In this document: one piece after another, positions 1-8,667 of the stretch | How the letters are laid out: every line of letters starts with the position of its first letter | Numbering within the stretch: the stretch's first letter is position 1 | Assembly (NCBI GenBank): GCA_016744855.1 | Contig: JADGDO010000007.1 | Span: forward strand, 62,001-126,000 | Origin: Candidatus Fermentibacteraceae bacterium | GTDB taxonomy: Bacteria > Fermentibacterota > Fermentibacteria > Fermentibacterales > JCC-6 | Length of the DNA stretch: 64,000 nucleotides | Direction of reading: 5' to 3' | Program-made: the position numbers and the translations under genes | Notes under the pieces: generated by a model | Databases searched by the model: none | Seen by the model: only the letters and a program-made list of their open reading frames with translations | Told to the model about the DNA's origin: nothing

Positions 1-1491
1 GAAAACCTTGAAATCTGCCTGAAACAACCTTTCATCCTCATGTACATGAACAGAAAGCTTGTCACTTCTTGCAGTAAGATATTCCAATCGTCTTCCATCT
101 TCTTCCATGAGATACTTTGAGACAAGAGGATTAATGGTAACGACGAGATTCTTATGCTTCTTGCCGTTAGCTGCTCTCTCCAGGAATCTTTCAATTCTTG
201 TGAGTATGCTGACAGGTGTTTGAATTCTACCTGTACCGGAGCAGTGAGCACAGGCAACAGACATCGACTGAACAAGGCTGGGACGAACCCTTTTCCTTGT
301 CATTTCAACCAAACCCATCGGGCTGACCTGACAGGTTTTGGTTGGGGATCTGTCTCTTCCCAACTCACCTCGCAAACAGTTAACTACCTTGTCTCGATGG
401 GACAAGTTATCCATATCGATGAAGTCAATTACAATAATACCACCCAGATCGCGAAGTCGTAATTGACGTGCAACCTCGCTTGCAGCTTCCATATTGGTCT
501 TAAGAATGGTGTCTTCCTGCTTCTTTCGGCCAACATACCTCTTGGTGTTAACATCAATAGCCACCAAAGCTTCGGTATGATCAATTACAATTGATCCCCC
601 GCTTTTCAGCAAAACTTCCCTGCGCACAAGACCGGATATTTCCTTCTCTACACCGTATTGATCAAAAATCGGGGTTTTTCCCCTGTAGAACTTGACCTTA
701 CTTGCAACCTCAGGATCAAACGCCTTCAAATACTTCTGTATCTGTTTGGCAACAGCTCTACTATCACTGACGATTGAGTTAACATCGGGAGATACAAGAT
801 CGCGGACAGTCATTGTGATCAGGTCATGCTCCTGGTGAAGAAGGGCCGGGGGCTTTGATTTTACTGTCAGAGCACCTATTTCCTTCCACTTGTTAACTAT
901 TCTTTCAACATCAGTTCTGAAACTCTCTTCATCCTTGGAAACACCAGCAGTTCTCGCAATAATGCCAAACCCCTCAGTTCTGACCTGCTGTGTAATCTTC
1001 CTCAACCTGCTTCTCTCAGCACGATCAGTAATTTTCCGGGAAACCCCGGCTACTGAATCTCCCGGCATACTTACTACGTACCGGCCGGCGATGCTGATTC
1101 TGGTGCTCACTCTGGCACCCTTTGTTCCTATTGGCTCTTTGGTTACTTGAACAAGTATCCTCTGGCCCTTTTCCAGCACTTTCTCAATGGGTCTTCGAGT
1201 CTCTACAGACTTCGGGGGTTTCCCTTCGATGAGAGCTCTGGCAAAACTTTTTTCGTCCACCAGCTTTTCACGCACATCAGAAACATGAAGAAAAGCACTT
1301 CTTTCCAGCCCGATATCCACAAAAGCAGCCTGCATTCCAGGAAGAACCGCATTGACCCTTCCCAAGTAGATGTTCCCGACTATGTGCTTGTCATCAGCCA
1401 TTTCGACGATAAGCTCCATAAGTCTTCCATCTTCAAGAACAGCAATTCTGGTTACTTCAGGGTGCTGGTTGACAATAAAATCAACCTTCAT
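1..1491 (-). CDS. rng: Ribonuclease E/G family endoribonuclease, 3' end cut by window edge
   Basis: Single-strand endoribonuclease of the RNase G/E family, which matures rRNA and decays mRNA in the cytoplasm. Reading the minus strand from the ATG at 1491 gives 497 codons with no stop before the edge. An N-terminal S1-like region (VGNIYLGRV, then GMQAAFVDIG) is followed by the catalytic metal site: IDHTEALVAIDVNT and, later, DLGGIIVIDFIDMD. Next come QVSPMGLVEMTRKR and the Zn-link pair CAHC in the order seen in RNase G. E. coli RNase G has 489 residues, so only a few C-terminal residues should be missing and the long RNase E scaffold is probably absent. The start overlaps the radical SAM gene by 11 bp, an arrangement common for this pair, so it is the last known gene of the purine operon train. 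Confidence 0.95.
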   Translation of the reverse strand, partial: MKVDFIVNQHPEVTRIAVLEDGRLMELIVEMADDKHIVGNIYLGRVNAVLPGMQAAFVDIGLERSAFLHVSDVREKLVDEKSFARALIEGKPPKSVETRRPIEKVLEKGQRILVQVTKEPIGTKGARVSTRISIAGRYVVSMPGDSVAGVSRKITDRAERSRLRKITQQVRTEGFGIIARTAGVSKDEESFRTDVERIVNKWKEIGALTVKSKPPALLHQEHDLITMTVRDLVSPDVNSIVSDSRAVAKQIQKYLKAFDPEVASKVKFYRGKTPIFDQYGVEKEISGLVRREVLLKSGGSIVIDHTEALVAIDVNTKRYVGRKKQEDTILKTNMEAASEVARQLRLRDLGGIIVIDFIDMDNLSHRDKVVNCLRGELGRDRSPTKTCQVSPMGLVEMTRKRVRPSLVQSMSVACAHCSGTGRIQTPVSILTRIERFLERAANGKKHKNLVVTINPLVSKYLMEEDGRRLEYLTARSDKLSVHVHEDERLFQADFKVF

Positions 1492-3838
1492 TAATAATCT
1501 CTCCTTCAGTTACAGCCAGTAACGGCACAAAATGCCCCGTCTGATCCGTAATAAAAATGTTACTTCTCATAATTGATCCCCACCTTACGCCGGCTGCCTC
1601 CATGACCCTGTCAGGCCTGGAAGATCCGTTGTTCGGATCGGATACCATACGAACTTTATTTCCATCTATAATCGAGAGAGAAGAAACAGTATCATCATCT
1701 CTCAAATAATCGTTTAATTTATCAACACTTTCAACATCTTCAATAATATACTCTGCTGCGGTAATTAAAGAACCCGGTGACCTATACTTCCCCGTAATTC
1801 TTTTCATCGCAATGATTTCAAAACCTTCAGGGAGAGAGCTGGACAGAGAGTTGTAGACTGAGGAAAGTGGGACAGGCTCCATCAGCTGAAAATCAAGATA
1901 TTCACTTTCACTACCCATACCGAGAGGAATTGGGGGTGAAAAAACTAATTTCATCCGTCCTGCAAAACCTGTGCTGTAAAAAACAGGTAGACAACTTCTT
2001 CTGAGAGCCCTGGTCCACATTCTTACCATATCGAGATGAGATGTAAACCGGGATAAACCAGTTTTTGAGTAGCGCAATCGAACCCTTTGAACAGGAAGCC
2101 TCTCTTCCGAAGTGGGGCTATGATTCTCGACTGTGGTAATCATATCAGGAAAAGGTGGAACAATCCCGTCACACGCACCGCAGCCACTGCAACCCGCTTC
2201 CCGGCAATCAGGAAGAACCTCTTCTTTGAAAGAGCGTTCATACTCCTGAGTCAACCAGCTACTCTGAACACCGGTATCCACAAAATCCCAGGGCAGTTTT
2301 TCCTTAATATCAAACCCGGAAGGCATTTCTTCAGAGATAAGGCTTTCCCATATATCCCATCGAAAAAGATCGCTCCAACCGTCGTAAACAGCACCTTTCC
2401 GGTATGCTTGTTCTAAAACATCCTGAGACTCTACTCCGCCTGTACAGAGATAGTATTCAACTTTGGCTACCTTGGGATCATTCCAGGAAACTCTGGCTCT
2501 TCTACAATTGCTTCTTACAAGCTGTATTCTTCTCCAGAGTTCTTCATTTGAAGGTTGATCAGACCATTGAAAAGGCGTATGCGGTTTGGGCACAAAGGGA
2601 GAAATAGCAGCGGTAACCTTTCTCTTCTTCCCCATTATTTTTGCAACATCATCAGCAAGTGCTGCGATAGCGAGCACATCTTCATCTGTCTCTCCGGGTA
2701 AACCAATCATAAAATAGAGCTTTATTCCCCGTGCTCCCATTCGCGAAGCAGTTTCAGCAGCTTTGAGTATTTCATCATGGGAAAGCGGTTTGTTAATCAC
2801 TTTCCTCATTCTCTCACTACCGGCCTCGGGAGCCATTGTAAGACTGCCCTTAAAAAACTTTTTACTGCTCAGCCCAGGAAGAGAGTCCGGCCTGAGAGAT
2901 GGCTGTGAAATTCTTGCATGAATTTCCTTCTCCAGTGGAGCAAGACCTGAAAGAAACTCATTAAGCCCGGAATAGTCGCTGTAAGAGAGCGAAAGAACAC
3001 CAGCCTGTTCCCAACCTGTTTCAGAAACTGACTCTCTTATCAGCGAAAGGACATCATCAGACTGCCTCTCCCTTACTGGACGTGACAACTGCGAAGCCTG
3101 GCAGAACCGGCAACCTCGCGAGCAACCTCTAGAGATCTCGACAACAGCCCTGTCATGGGAGACAATGGCTAATGGAACTACCTGCTTCACTGGAGCATCT
3201 TCTCTCTTCAATTCAGCCGCAATTGCCCAGCGTACGGTAGCACCGGTATGATGCATTGGAACCAGAACTGATGGAAGAAAGGAAGCTTTGCTCAATTTCT
3301 CATCCCTGGAAAGCTCAGAGGAGCACAATATCTCCATAAGAGGAAGAAGCCCGGCCTCAGCCTCTCCAAGAAAGAAAACATCGACAAACGGCATCAGAGG
3401 GACAGGATTCGCCAAGCCACCTCCGCCAGCCAGTATGATCGGATCGTCGCTCTTCCGATTTTCAGAGCGAAGCTCAATCTTCATCAGATCAAGAAGAGAA
3501 AGAACATTTGTGTAGAGAATTTCTGTTGATATCCCGAAACCGATAACAGCACTCTCTGAAATGGGTTCTCCAGCTTCTATGTCTAGCCAGGGTAATCCCT
3601 TTTCCTTCATTATCCGATACAAATCATATGCGGGTTGAAATCCTCGTCTTACCGAGTAATCTCCTGTCTGAAGCAACAGATGCCGAACAACCCTGAGACC
3701 AAAATTGGAAGCTCCCAGTTCATATGTATCGGGATATACGAGTGTAACACGCGAACCGGAATGAGTCCGGTTCGCATTATACTCTAACCCTATGTACTGC
3801 TGAGGTCGATCAATCTGTTTGTAAGCATCAAACATCAC
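1481..3838 (-). CDS. TIGR03960/TIGR03936-type radical SAM protein (B12-binding-like, SPASM-less) with DUF2344 tail
   Basis: A 785-residue cytoplasmic protein of the family usually found beside rng, thought to act in RNA or translation-related modification, though no reaction is established. Residues 1-220 resemble the B12-binding-type N domain. The radical SAM cluster motif is C-x3-C-x2-C in ISRGCSRGCRFCQAS near residue 240. A cysteine cluster (CREAGCSGCGACDG) near 545 could bind a second Fe-S cluster or zinc. From about 580 the DUF2344 (TIGR03936) domain follows (RLRYSKTGLSRFTSHLD). In many bacteria these are two adjacent genes, and here they are one polypeptide. Codons 1 and 2 are GTG and ATG (3838 and 3835) and either could start. 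The 3' end overlaps rng by 11 bp. Confidence 0.9.
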   Translation of the reverse strand: MMFDAYKQIDRPQQYIGLEYNANRTHSGSRVTLVYPDTYELGASNFGLRVVRHLLLQTGDYSVRRGFQPAYDLYRIMKEKGLPWLDIEAGEPISESAVIGFGISTEILYTNVLSLLDLMKIELRSENRKSDDPIILAGGGGLANPVPLMPFVDVFFLGEAEAGLLPLMEILCSSELSRDEKLSKASFLPSVLVPMHHTGATVRWAIAAELKREDAPVKQVVPLAIVSHDRAVVEISRGCSRGCRFCQASQLSRPVRERQSDDVLSLIRESVSETGWEQAGVLSLSYSDYSGLNEFLSGLAPLEKEIHARISQPSLRPDSLPGLSSKKFFKGSLTMAPEAGSERMRKVINKPLSHDEILKAAETASRMGARGIKLYFMIGLPGETDEDVLAIAALADDVAKIMGKKRKVTAAISPFVPKPHTPFQWSDQPSNEELWRRIQLVRSNCRRARVSWNDPKVAKVEYYLCTGGVESQDVLEQAYRKGAVYDGWSDLFRWDIWESLISEEMPSGFDIKEKLPWDFVDTGVQSSWLTQEYERSFKEEVLPDCREAGCSGCGACDGIVPPFPDMITTVENHSPTSEERLPVQRVRLRYSKTGLSRFTSHLDMVRMWTRALRRSCLPVFYSTGFAGRMKLVFSPPIPLGMGSESEYLDFQLMEPVPLSSVYNSLSSSLPEGFEIIAMKRITGKYRSPGSLITAAEYIIEDVESVDKLNDYLRDDDTVSSLSIIDGNKVRMVSDPNNGSSRPDRVMEAAGVRWGSIMRSNIFITDQTGHFVPLLAVTEGEIINEG

Positions 3839-3846
3839 GTCATTTC

Positions 3847-4356
3847 TCAGGTCCAGAAAGAAACCTCCTGTGATACAGGATTACTGAATAGACCACCCGT
3901 TCTCGTGTTACTTACGGAAAGATCCATTGCCATCTTAGCGGCAAGTGCTTCATCTGTATCTTTCATGTATCCGAATCTCCACAGAACACCGTAGCGTAAA
4001 GATTCTACAGGAAAACCCCTGCGTTTCAGAAGAGCAGTCCAGTTTGAGCTCACACTGTCTGAGAAATCTCTGACCACGACTCCAACCCAGACAAGTTCTT
4101 TATCTTCACCTGCAAGAGAAGAATTCTTTTCGGGAAAGATCCACATCTGCTTATTCGGATTTACGATATCTGTAAAATGATTAACAAGTTCGCAAACTGT
4201 ATCTCTGCCTCCCTCTGCTACATCAAACTCCCACAATTCATGTCTCTGAAGTTTGATTGGAGGAAGCTGCAGCCGCATAGCCTTGATTGTATTCAGGGCG
4301 GTCACTGCCTGGGGATCTGGAGTTTTCAACCTTACTGCTATCTGAACGCTATCCAT
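3847..4356 (-). CDS. purS: PurS-like FGAM synthase subunit, apparently a tandem PurS duplication
   Basis: A 169-residue protein translationally coupled to purQ (TAATG, 1-nt overlap). PurS is normally about 80-85 residues and bridges PurL and PurQ as a dimer. Here two PurS-like halves can be seen: residues 1-75 (VRLKTPDPQAVTAL ... DIVNPNKQMW) and 85-169 (VGVVVRDFSD ... LRYGVLWRF ... GLFSNPVSQEV), each ending in an NP-containing segment like the LANPVIE end of PurS. I infer a single-chain equivalent of the PurS dimer, similar in idea to the doubled PurS-like region at the N-terminus of large PurL. Similarity is weak, so identification leans on position: the window holds purL, purQ and no other purS candidate. 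Confidence 0.7.
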   Translation of the reverse strand: MDSVQIAVRLKTPDPQAVTALNTIKAMRLQLPPIKLQRHELWEFDVAEGGRDTVCELVNHFTDIVNPNKQMWIFPEKNSSLAGEDKELVWVGVVVRDFSDSVSSNWTALLKRRGFPVESLRYGVLWRFGYMKDTDEALAAKMAMDLSVSNTRTGGLFSNPVSQEVSFWT

Positions 4357-5168
4357 TACTCCACCCCCAGGTACTTAGCAAGACTCTTGAAAATAACTGC
4401 TCCGGGTCCAGGGTGCTCTTCGATATCTTTCATCGATGAGTTTCTTCTTAACTCTCCCCAGGGACCATCCATTCCGGGAGGAACCTGCCAGAGATTGAAG
4501 CATCGTTCCGGATGAGGCATCATTGCAAGAACATTGCCTTCCGTATTCATCAGTGCAGCTATGTCAAGCGTGGAACCGTTGGGATTCTCCGGCCAGCCAT
4601 CAGCAGGAGTACCACTCTCGCCGCAATAGGTAAGGCCTATGTGATTCTTAACTTTTTTAATGTCTTCTTCACGAAAGACAAATCGTCCCTCAGCATGCGC
4701 AATTGGAACAGGAATCGGTTCTTCTGTCATTGCACAGAGCCATGGGCATTTTGATATTGCTTCAGGTTCAGCTTTGAGATTGACCCACCCCGAAAGGTAA
4801 CCGCTTCTACCCGGTGCAAGATTACCGGCAAGAGCCGCCTGCACAGATCCTGGCTTCCATCCGGGAACAAGACCACTTTCCAGAAGAACCTGAGCACCAT
4901 TGCAGATCCCGAGAATGGGTTTGCCATTCACCGCTTCTTCAAAAATAAGATCCATAATGCTTTCTCTCGATGCAATTACACCAGCTCTTATGCGATCTTG
5001 AAAAGAAAAACCACCCGGAAGAACATAGGCATCTGCCCTGTCATATGAAAGCAGGTCAATATCATTCCAATTATAAATCCTGGAATCAATACCCGATCTT
5101 TTGAGCACTCGGGCAGTCTCAAATTCGCAATTTGATCCCGGGAATCTGATTACAGCTGCTCGTGGCAT
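4356..5168 (-). CDS. purQ: Phosphoribosylformylglycinamidine synthase, glutaminase subunit PurQ
   Basis: Class I glutamine amidotransferase that releases ammonia for FGAM synthase (step 4 of purine synthesis). It opens with the typical AAVIRFPGSNCE. The nucleophile is Cys89 in ILGICNGAQVL, and the other triad members are His219 and Glu221 in MMPHPER. The oxyanion loop is VLPGGFSFQDRIRAG. At 270 residues it is longer than the roughly 227 of the Bacillus protein, with extra sequence around 150-190 and at the C-terminus. The start overlaps the purL stop (TGATG) and the stop overlaps the PurS-like start, so the three subunits should be made in step. Confidence 0.96.
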   Translation of the reverse strand: MPRAAVIRFPGSNCEFETARVLKRSGIDSRIYNWNDIDLLSYDRADAYVLPGGFSFQDRIRAGVIASRESIMDLIFEEAVNGKPILGICNGAQVLLESGLVPGWKPGSVQAALAGNLAPGRSGYLSGWVNLKAEPEAISKCPWLCAMTEEPIPVPIAHAEGRFVFREEDIKKVKNHIGLTYCGESGTPADGWPENPNGSTLDIAALMNTEGNVLAMMPHPERCFNLWQVPPGMDGPWGELRRNSSMKDIEEHPGPGAVIFKSLAKYLGVE

Positions 5169-7447
5169 CAGACGCCCTCCTCTCTCCAGATAACAGAAGC
5201 AAGTTTATCCGACCACTCTTTCCTTAGGGATGCAAGATCAACTGACCAGCCGTTGCCGGATACTGAACATCCACGGCAAACTGTTCCTGCGACCGAAACA
5301 AATTCCGGTAGAGTGGTGTCTTCAACAAACCGGGGATCAACTTCCAGAAGATATCCGGGAGTCTCTGAAAACAAAGTGACTGGATTTGAATCCAGTGAGA
5401 ATTTAATGCCAAGTTTTTTACTGGCCAGGGCCATTTCAGCTCCGGCAACAGCAAGACCTCCACCGCTGATATCATGAACGGAGTGAGCCCTGTTCTCGTG
5501 TACTACTCCCAGAACCCATTCAGCCATCCGCTTCTCCAGCGAACCCCTGAAAACCGGAACTGTTCCTCCGTGGTAATCCAGACATGTTCGATAGAAGAGG
5601 CTTCCACCAAGTTCATCTTTTCTGGTCCCGACAAGAAGAATAAGGTTGTCTTCTTTTCGGAGAACAATATCAGTAGCTTTTCTGTGGTCATGAATTTTAC
5701 CGAAAACTGCTACGATAGGAGATGGAGGAATGGCCTTTCCTCCAGTAGACTGGTTGTAGAAACTTACATTGCCTGACACAATTGGCAATGGATAGTCAGC
5801 ACCACTGAATCCAAGTGCATTGCAAGCCTCAGCAATACCAGCTACAGACTGTTTGAACTGCCAGAAAGCTTTAGGATCTTCAGGATTACCGAAATTGAGA
5901 CAGTCAGTTGCACAAATTGGCGTAGCACCGGTGGCTACAACATTCCTGACAGCCTCGCCTACAGCATGGGCTCCTCCAAGGAATGGATCAAGCTCACCAT
6001 ACCATGGGTTTCCGTCTCCACTTACTGCAAGGCCGGCCCTGGAGCCCTCTACAGGGACTGAAACACAAGAGTCTGCCTCACCGGGTCTGAGTCTCGTGGC
6101 TCCCTGTACTTCAGAATCATAGTAAGACCAAATATGCTCTCTGCTGCATCCTGAAATGGATGTTAGTATTTTGGTTAAATCTGCAGTAGGGTCGCATGGT
6201 CTCTCTGCAGGTTCTGGTAGATTGTTCTCTACAGGGGATTCCTCCCTTTCATAGACAACACCTTCAGTAATGTAGTTGATTGGAGTCTCTGCAGCGTTGC
6301 TGCCTCTGCAAACAACATTATAGACAGGCTTCGAATTAAATCTTCCAATAATCGCAGCCCGGCAATGCGGGAATAGCCTCGGCAGTTCAAATTTTTCGTT
6401 GTAGACAGAGAGAACATCATCAGCAACAGAAGCCGGCACTGCCAGTCCATACCTTTCCTGAGTTTCACTGCAGGCGATAACCTCAGGTGGAAGATTCTGT
6501 ATTGAAACAGGTACTGCATCCAGATCGACATCGATACCGAGACCTCCATGCGCTGCAAGCTCGCTGGTAACACAAGCTATACCTCCTGCACCAAGATCCT
6601 TAAAACCAAATTTTATCCCTTTTTCGAAAAGCATATCAAGTACAGCTTGATTAGCTTCTGAGAGTACTCTCTTCAAAAATGGATCCGCAACCTGTACAGA
6701 GCCCATTCCTTGCTCTCCGTCGAGATCAGCACTCGCAAAAGTAGCGCCGCCAAAACCGGTATCATCGGTAGGCTTGCCGGTGAGGATGAGAACATATGGT
6801 TCTTTGTGGGCTTCCTCGGGAACAAAGCTGTGTACCACTCTGTCATGAGGTACTACACCGAATGCAACAACATTTACAAGACAGTTGTCATTGTATCCTG
6901 GATGGAATTCAGTATCTCCACCCATGTTGGGCACACCGAGTGCATTCCCGTATTTCCAAATTCCTTCAACAACTCCTCTTACAATTCCACGAGTTGTTTC
7001 ACCAGTGCTTCCTTCGGGGTTTCCGAAGCGAAGAAGGTCCATAGATCCGGTAACCCTGGCACCCATGCAGTATACATCCCTGACAATACCACCCACACCG
7101 GTCGCCGCGCCTTCAACGGGGAGAACCTGTGACGGATGGTTGTGACTTTCATGAGCAACTACCAGATCCCATTCCCTACCATCATGCCGGCAGAAGCTGA
7201 CAACCCCTGCATCCTCTCCCGGACCAATAACAACTCCCGGAGAATCTGTGGGCAGAGTTTTTAACACAGGTTTTGAGCTCTTGTAGGAGCAATGTTCGCT
7301 CCACATTGTGTCAAACAGATGAAACTCAAGAGGTGTCGGCATTCTATTTACATAACCTGCAAGCTTTTCAGCTTCCTCGATGGTCATTGCCAAACCTCGA
7401 GAAGTTACCTCGTTTCTTAACTCATCCCTGTTCGGTATTTCTGACAT
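5168..7447 (-). CDS. purL: Phosphoribosylformylglycinamidine synthase, synthetase subunit PurL (small type)
   Basis: ATP-dependent conversion of FGAR to FGAM using ammonia from PurQ. At 759 residues it is the small PurL that works with separate PurS and PurQ. Family marks include LFDTMWSEHCSYKSSKP near residue 45 (catalytic His), the HESHNHPSQVLP segment with GAATGVGGIVRD, KDLGAGGIACVTSE and, in the second half, VHDISGGGLAVAGAEM. The start ATG at 7447 has an AAGG-type ribosome site (GGAAGGTAGT). It lies 27 bp after the GAF protein gene and ends in a 1-nt overlap with purQ. Confidence 0.97.
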   Translation of the reverse strand: MSEIPNRDELRNEVTSRGLAMTIEEAEKLAGYVNRMPTPLEFHLFDTMWSEHCSYKSSKPVLKTLPTDSPGVVIGPGEDAGVVSFCRHDGREWDLVVAHESHNHPSQVLPVEGAATGVGGIVRDVYCMGARVTGSMDLLRFGNPEGSTGETTRGIVRGVVEGIWKYGNALGVPNMGGDTEFHPGYNDNCLVNVVAFGVVPHDRVVHSFVPEEAHKEPYVLILTGKPTDDTGFGGATFASADLDGEQGMGSVQVADPFLKRVLSEANQAVLDMLFEKGIKFGFKDLGAGGIACVTSELAAHGGLGIDVDLDAVPVSIQNLPPEVIACSETQERYGLAVPASVADDVLSVYNEKFELPRLFPHCRAAIIGRFNSKPVYNVVCRGSNAAETPINYITEGVVYEREESPVENNLPEPAERPCDPTADLTKILTSISGCSREHIWSYYDSEVQGATRLRPGEADSCVSVPVEGSRAGLAVSGDGNPWYGELDPFLGGAHAVGEAVRNVVATGATPICATDCLNFGNPEDPKAFWQFKQSVAGIAEACNALGFSGADYPLPIVSGNVSFYNQSTGGKAIPPSPIVAVFGKIHDHRKATDIVLRKEDNLILLVGTRKDELGGSLFYRTCLDYHGGTVPVFRGSLEKRMAEWVLGVVHENRAHSVHDISGGGLAVAGAEMALASKKLGIKFSLDSNPVTLFSETPGYLLEVDPRFVEDTTLPEFVSVAGTVCRGCSVSGNGWSVDLASLRKEWSDKLASVIWREEGV

Positions 7448-7474
7448 ACTACCTTCCTGTCTCTCAAATCCAGA

Positions 7475-8638
7475 TTATGCGTCGTAATATCCTTCGAATT
7501 CCATTGCTTCCTTTGATCTCAACCGGTCAAGCAATTCCCTGACATCTAGTCTTGATCCACCTTCTATCACTATACTTTTTATCTCGGTTGCGCCAACATG
7601 TGATCCGTCATCCAGTGTAATAAGAGGAATTTCTCCTCCGAGCTTACCTGTAACCGACTTAAGCCCCTCTGCGTCTGTACCGGGAAGAAGAATAATCACA
7701 GTTCCGCGACTGATTCTAATACCTACATCAATATTGCGAAGAGAAGAGAATAGATGCTTCGCAGTAGCGCCGATAATTTCCCTTGAGCTAGCTTCTTTGT
7801 CTGCCTCTGCAGCCTTCAGTTTCAGCTCTATGACAGCCAAAGTACTTCCGAATCTCTCTACTCTTTCAAGCTCATTTGCAATAGTGGGCTCGAGTGCGAT
7901 TTTCCCAAAGAATCCCGTTTCAGGATCCAAATTTGATGATTTACCAAATCGCTCAAGAAGCCTGACATTCTCGAGAGCAGCAGCAGCAACAGCAGCTAGA
8001 GCCCTAAGAGTTTCGCTTCTCATTGATGCGTTGCCCTCAAATGCACCTGCAGTAATAACTCCATAAAGAACACCCTCCACCAACATGGGTGCCGCATATT
8101 CCGGTTTAAAACCCGGAATTTCACTCGTTATTACTTTTCTTCTGACAAGAACACTTTCCTTCTCCAGATCGTCTCTTATCAGAAATCTTCCAGTCTCAGC
8201 GGCAAGACCAACAAAACCGTCTCCCAAGCCAAGATTGACCTGCTTTCCAAGAACATCTGACAGTCCAGTTGAGGCTGACAGGCAAAGTCTGGCTCCAGTT
8301 CTGTCTGCAAGAAATACAGCAGATTCATTGGCCTTCAAAAGGTTATTGCACGATCTGTTCACAAAAGTCACTATTTCATCACTGTCTCTTCCCGAGAAAA
8401 TCATCTTCACCAGATCCGGGAAAAGCAAAATCAGGTCACATCCTGCACGTTCGCCCTTTTCATAATCTTGTACCTGAAGGCGTAAACCGGCAACCTCTTT
8501 AGTAGCTCTACGAGCAGCTCTGGTAAGAGCAGCAGAAGATTCTTCAGCTTCTTTCCCCTTTTTACTCATAAGATTATGATAAAAAAGAAACACTGCTGTA
8601 GCTCCCAGAATCAGCCCTGTAATCAATCCAACAACCAT
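7475..8638 (-). CDS. Membrane-anchored GAF domain protein with a degenerate GGDEF-like domain
   Basis: A 387-residue protein with one N-terminal membrane segment (residues 3-22) and a short coiled region (30-65). A GAF domain spans about 75-220, where VNLGLGDGFVGLAAETG is a typical GAF core. The last 160 residues follow the layout of a diguanylate cyclase domain (DPETGFFGKIALEP ... STLAVIELKL ... ILLPGTDAEGL), but the GG(D/E)EF position reads SRGTV, so cyclic di-GMP synthesis is unlikely. I infer a sensor or scaffold without catalysis. It sits between purB and purL with a strong ribosome site (AAGGGGGAG), so it is co-transcribed with purine synthesis. The signal sensed by the GAF domain cannot be read from sequence. 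Confidence 0.75.
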   Translation of the reverse strand: MVVGLITGLILGATAVFLFYHNLMSKKGKEAEESSAALTRAARRATKEVAGLRLQVQDYEKGERAGCDLILLFPDLVKMIFSGRDSDEIVTFVNRSCNNLLKANESAVFLADRTGARLCLSASTGLSDVLGKQVNLGLGDGFVGLAAETGRFLIRDDLEKESVLVRRKVITSEIPGFKPEYAAPMLVEGVLYGVITAGAFEGNASMRSETLRALAAVAAAALENVRLLERFGKSSNLDPETGFFGKIALEPTIANELERVERFGSTLAVIELKLKAAEADKEASSREIIGATAKHLFSSLRNIDVGIRISRGTVIILLPGTDAEGLKSVTGKLGGEIPLITLDDGSHVGATEIKSIVIEGGSRLDVRELLDRLRSKEAMEFEGYYDA

Positions 8639-8667
8639 AACTCCCCCTTCCCACGGTAACCAGAAGG

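Noticed and set aside
154-1494. Plus-strand open frames across the first 1.5 kb
   Set aside because: They oppose the RNase G gene, whose conserved motifs fill the minus strand to the window edge.
7475-8638. Active diguanylate cyclase
   Set aside because: The GG(D/E)EF position reads SRGTV.
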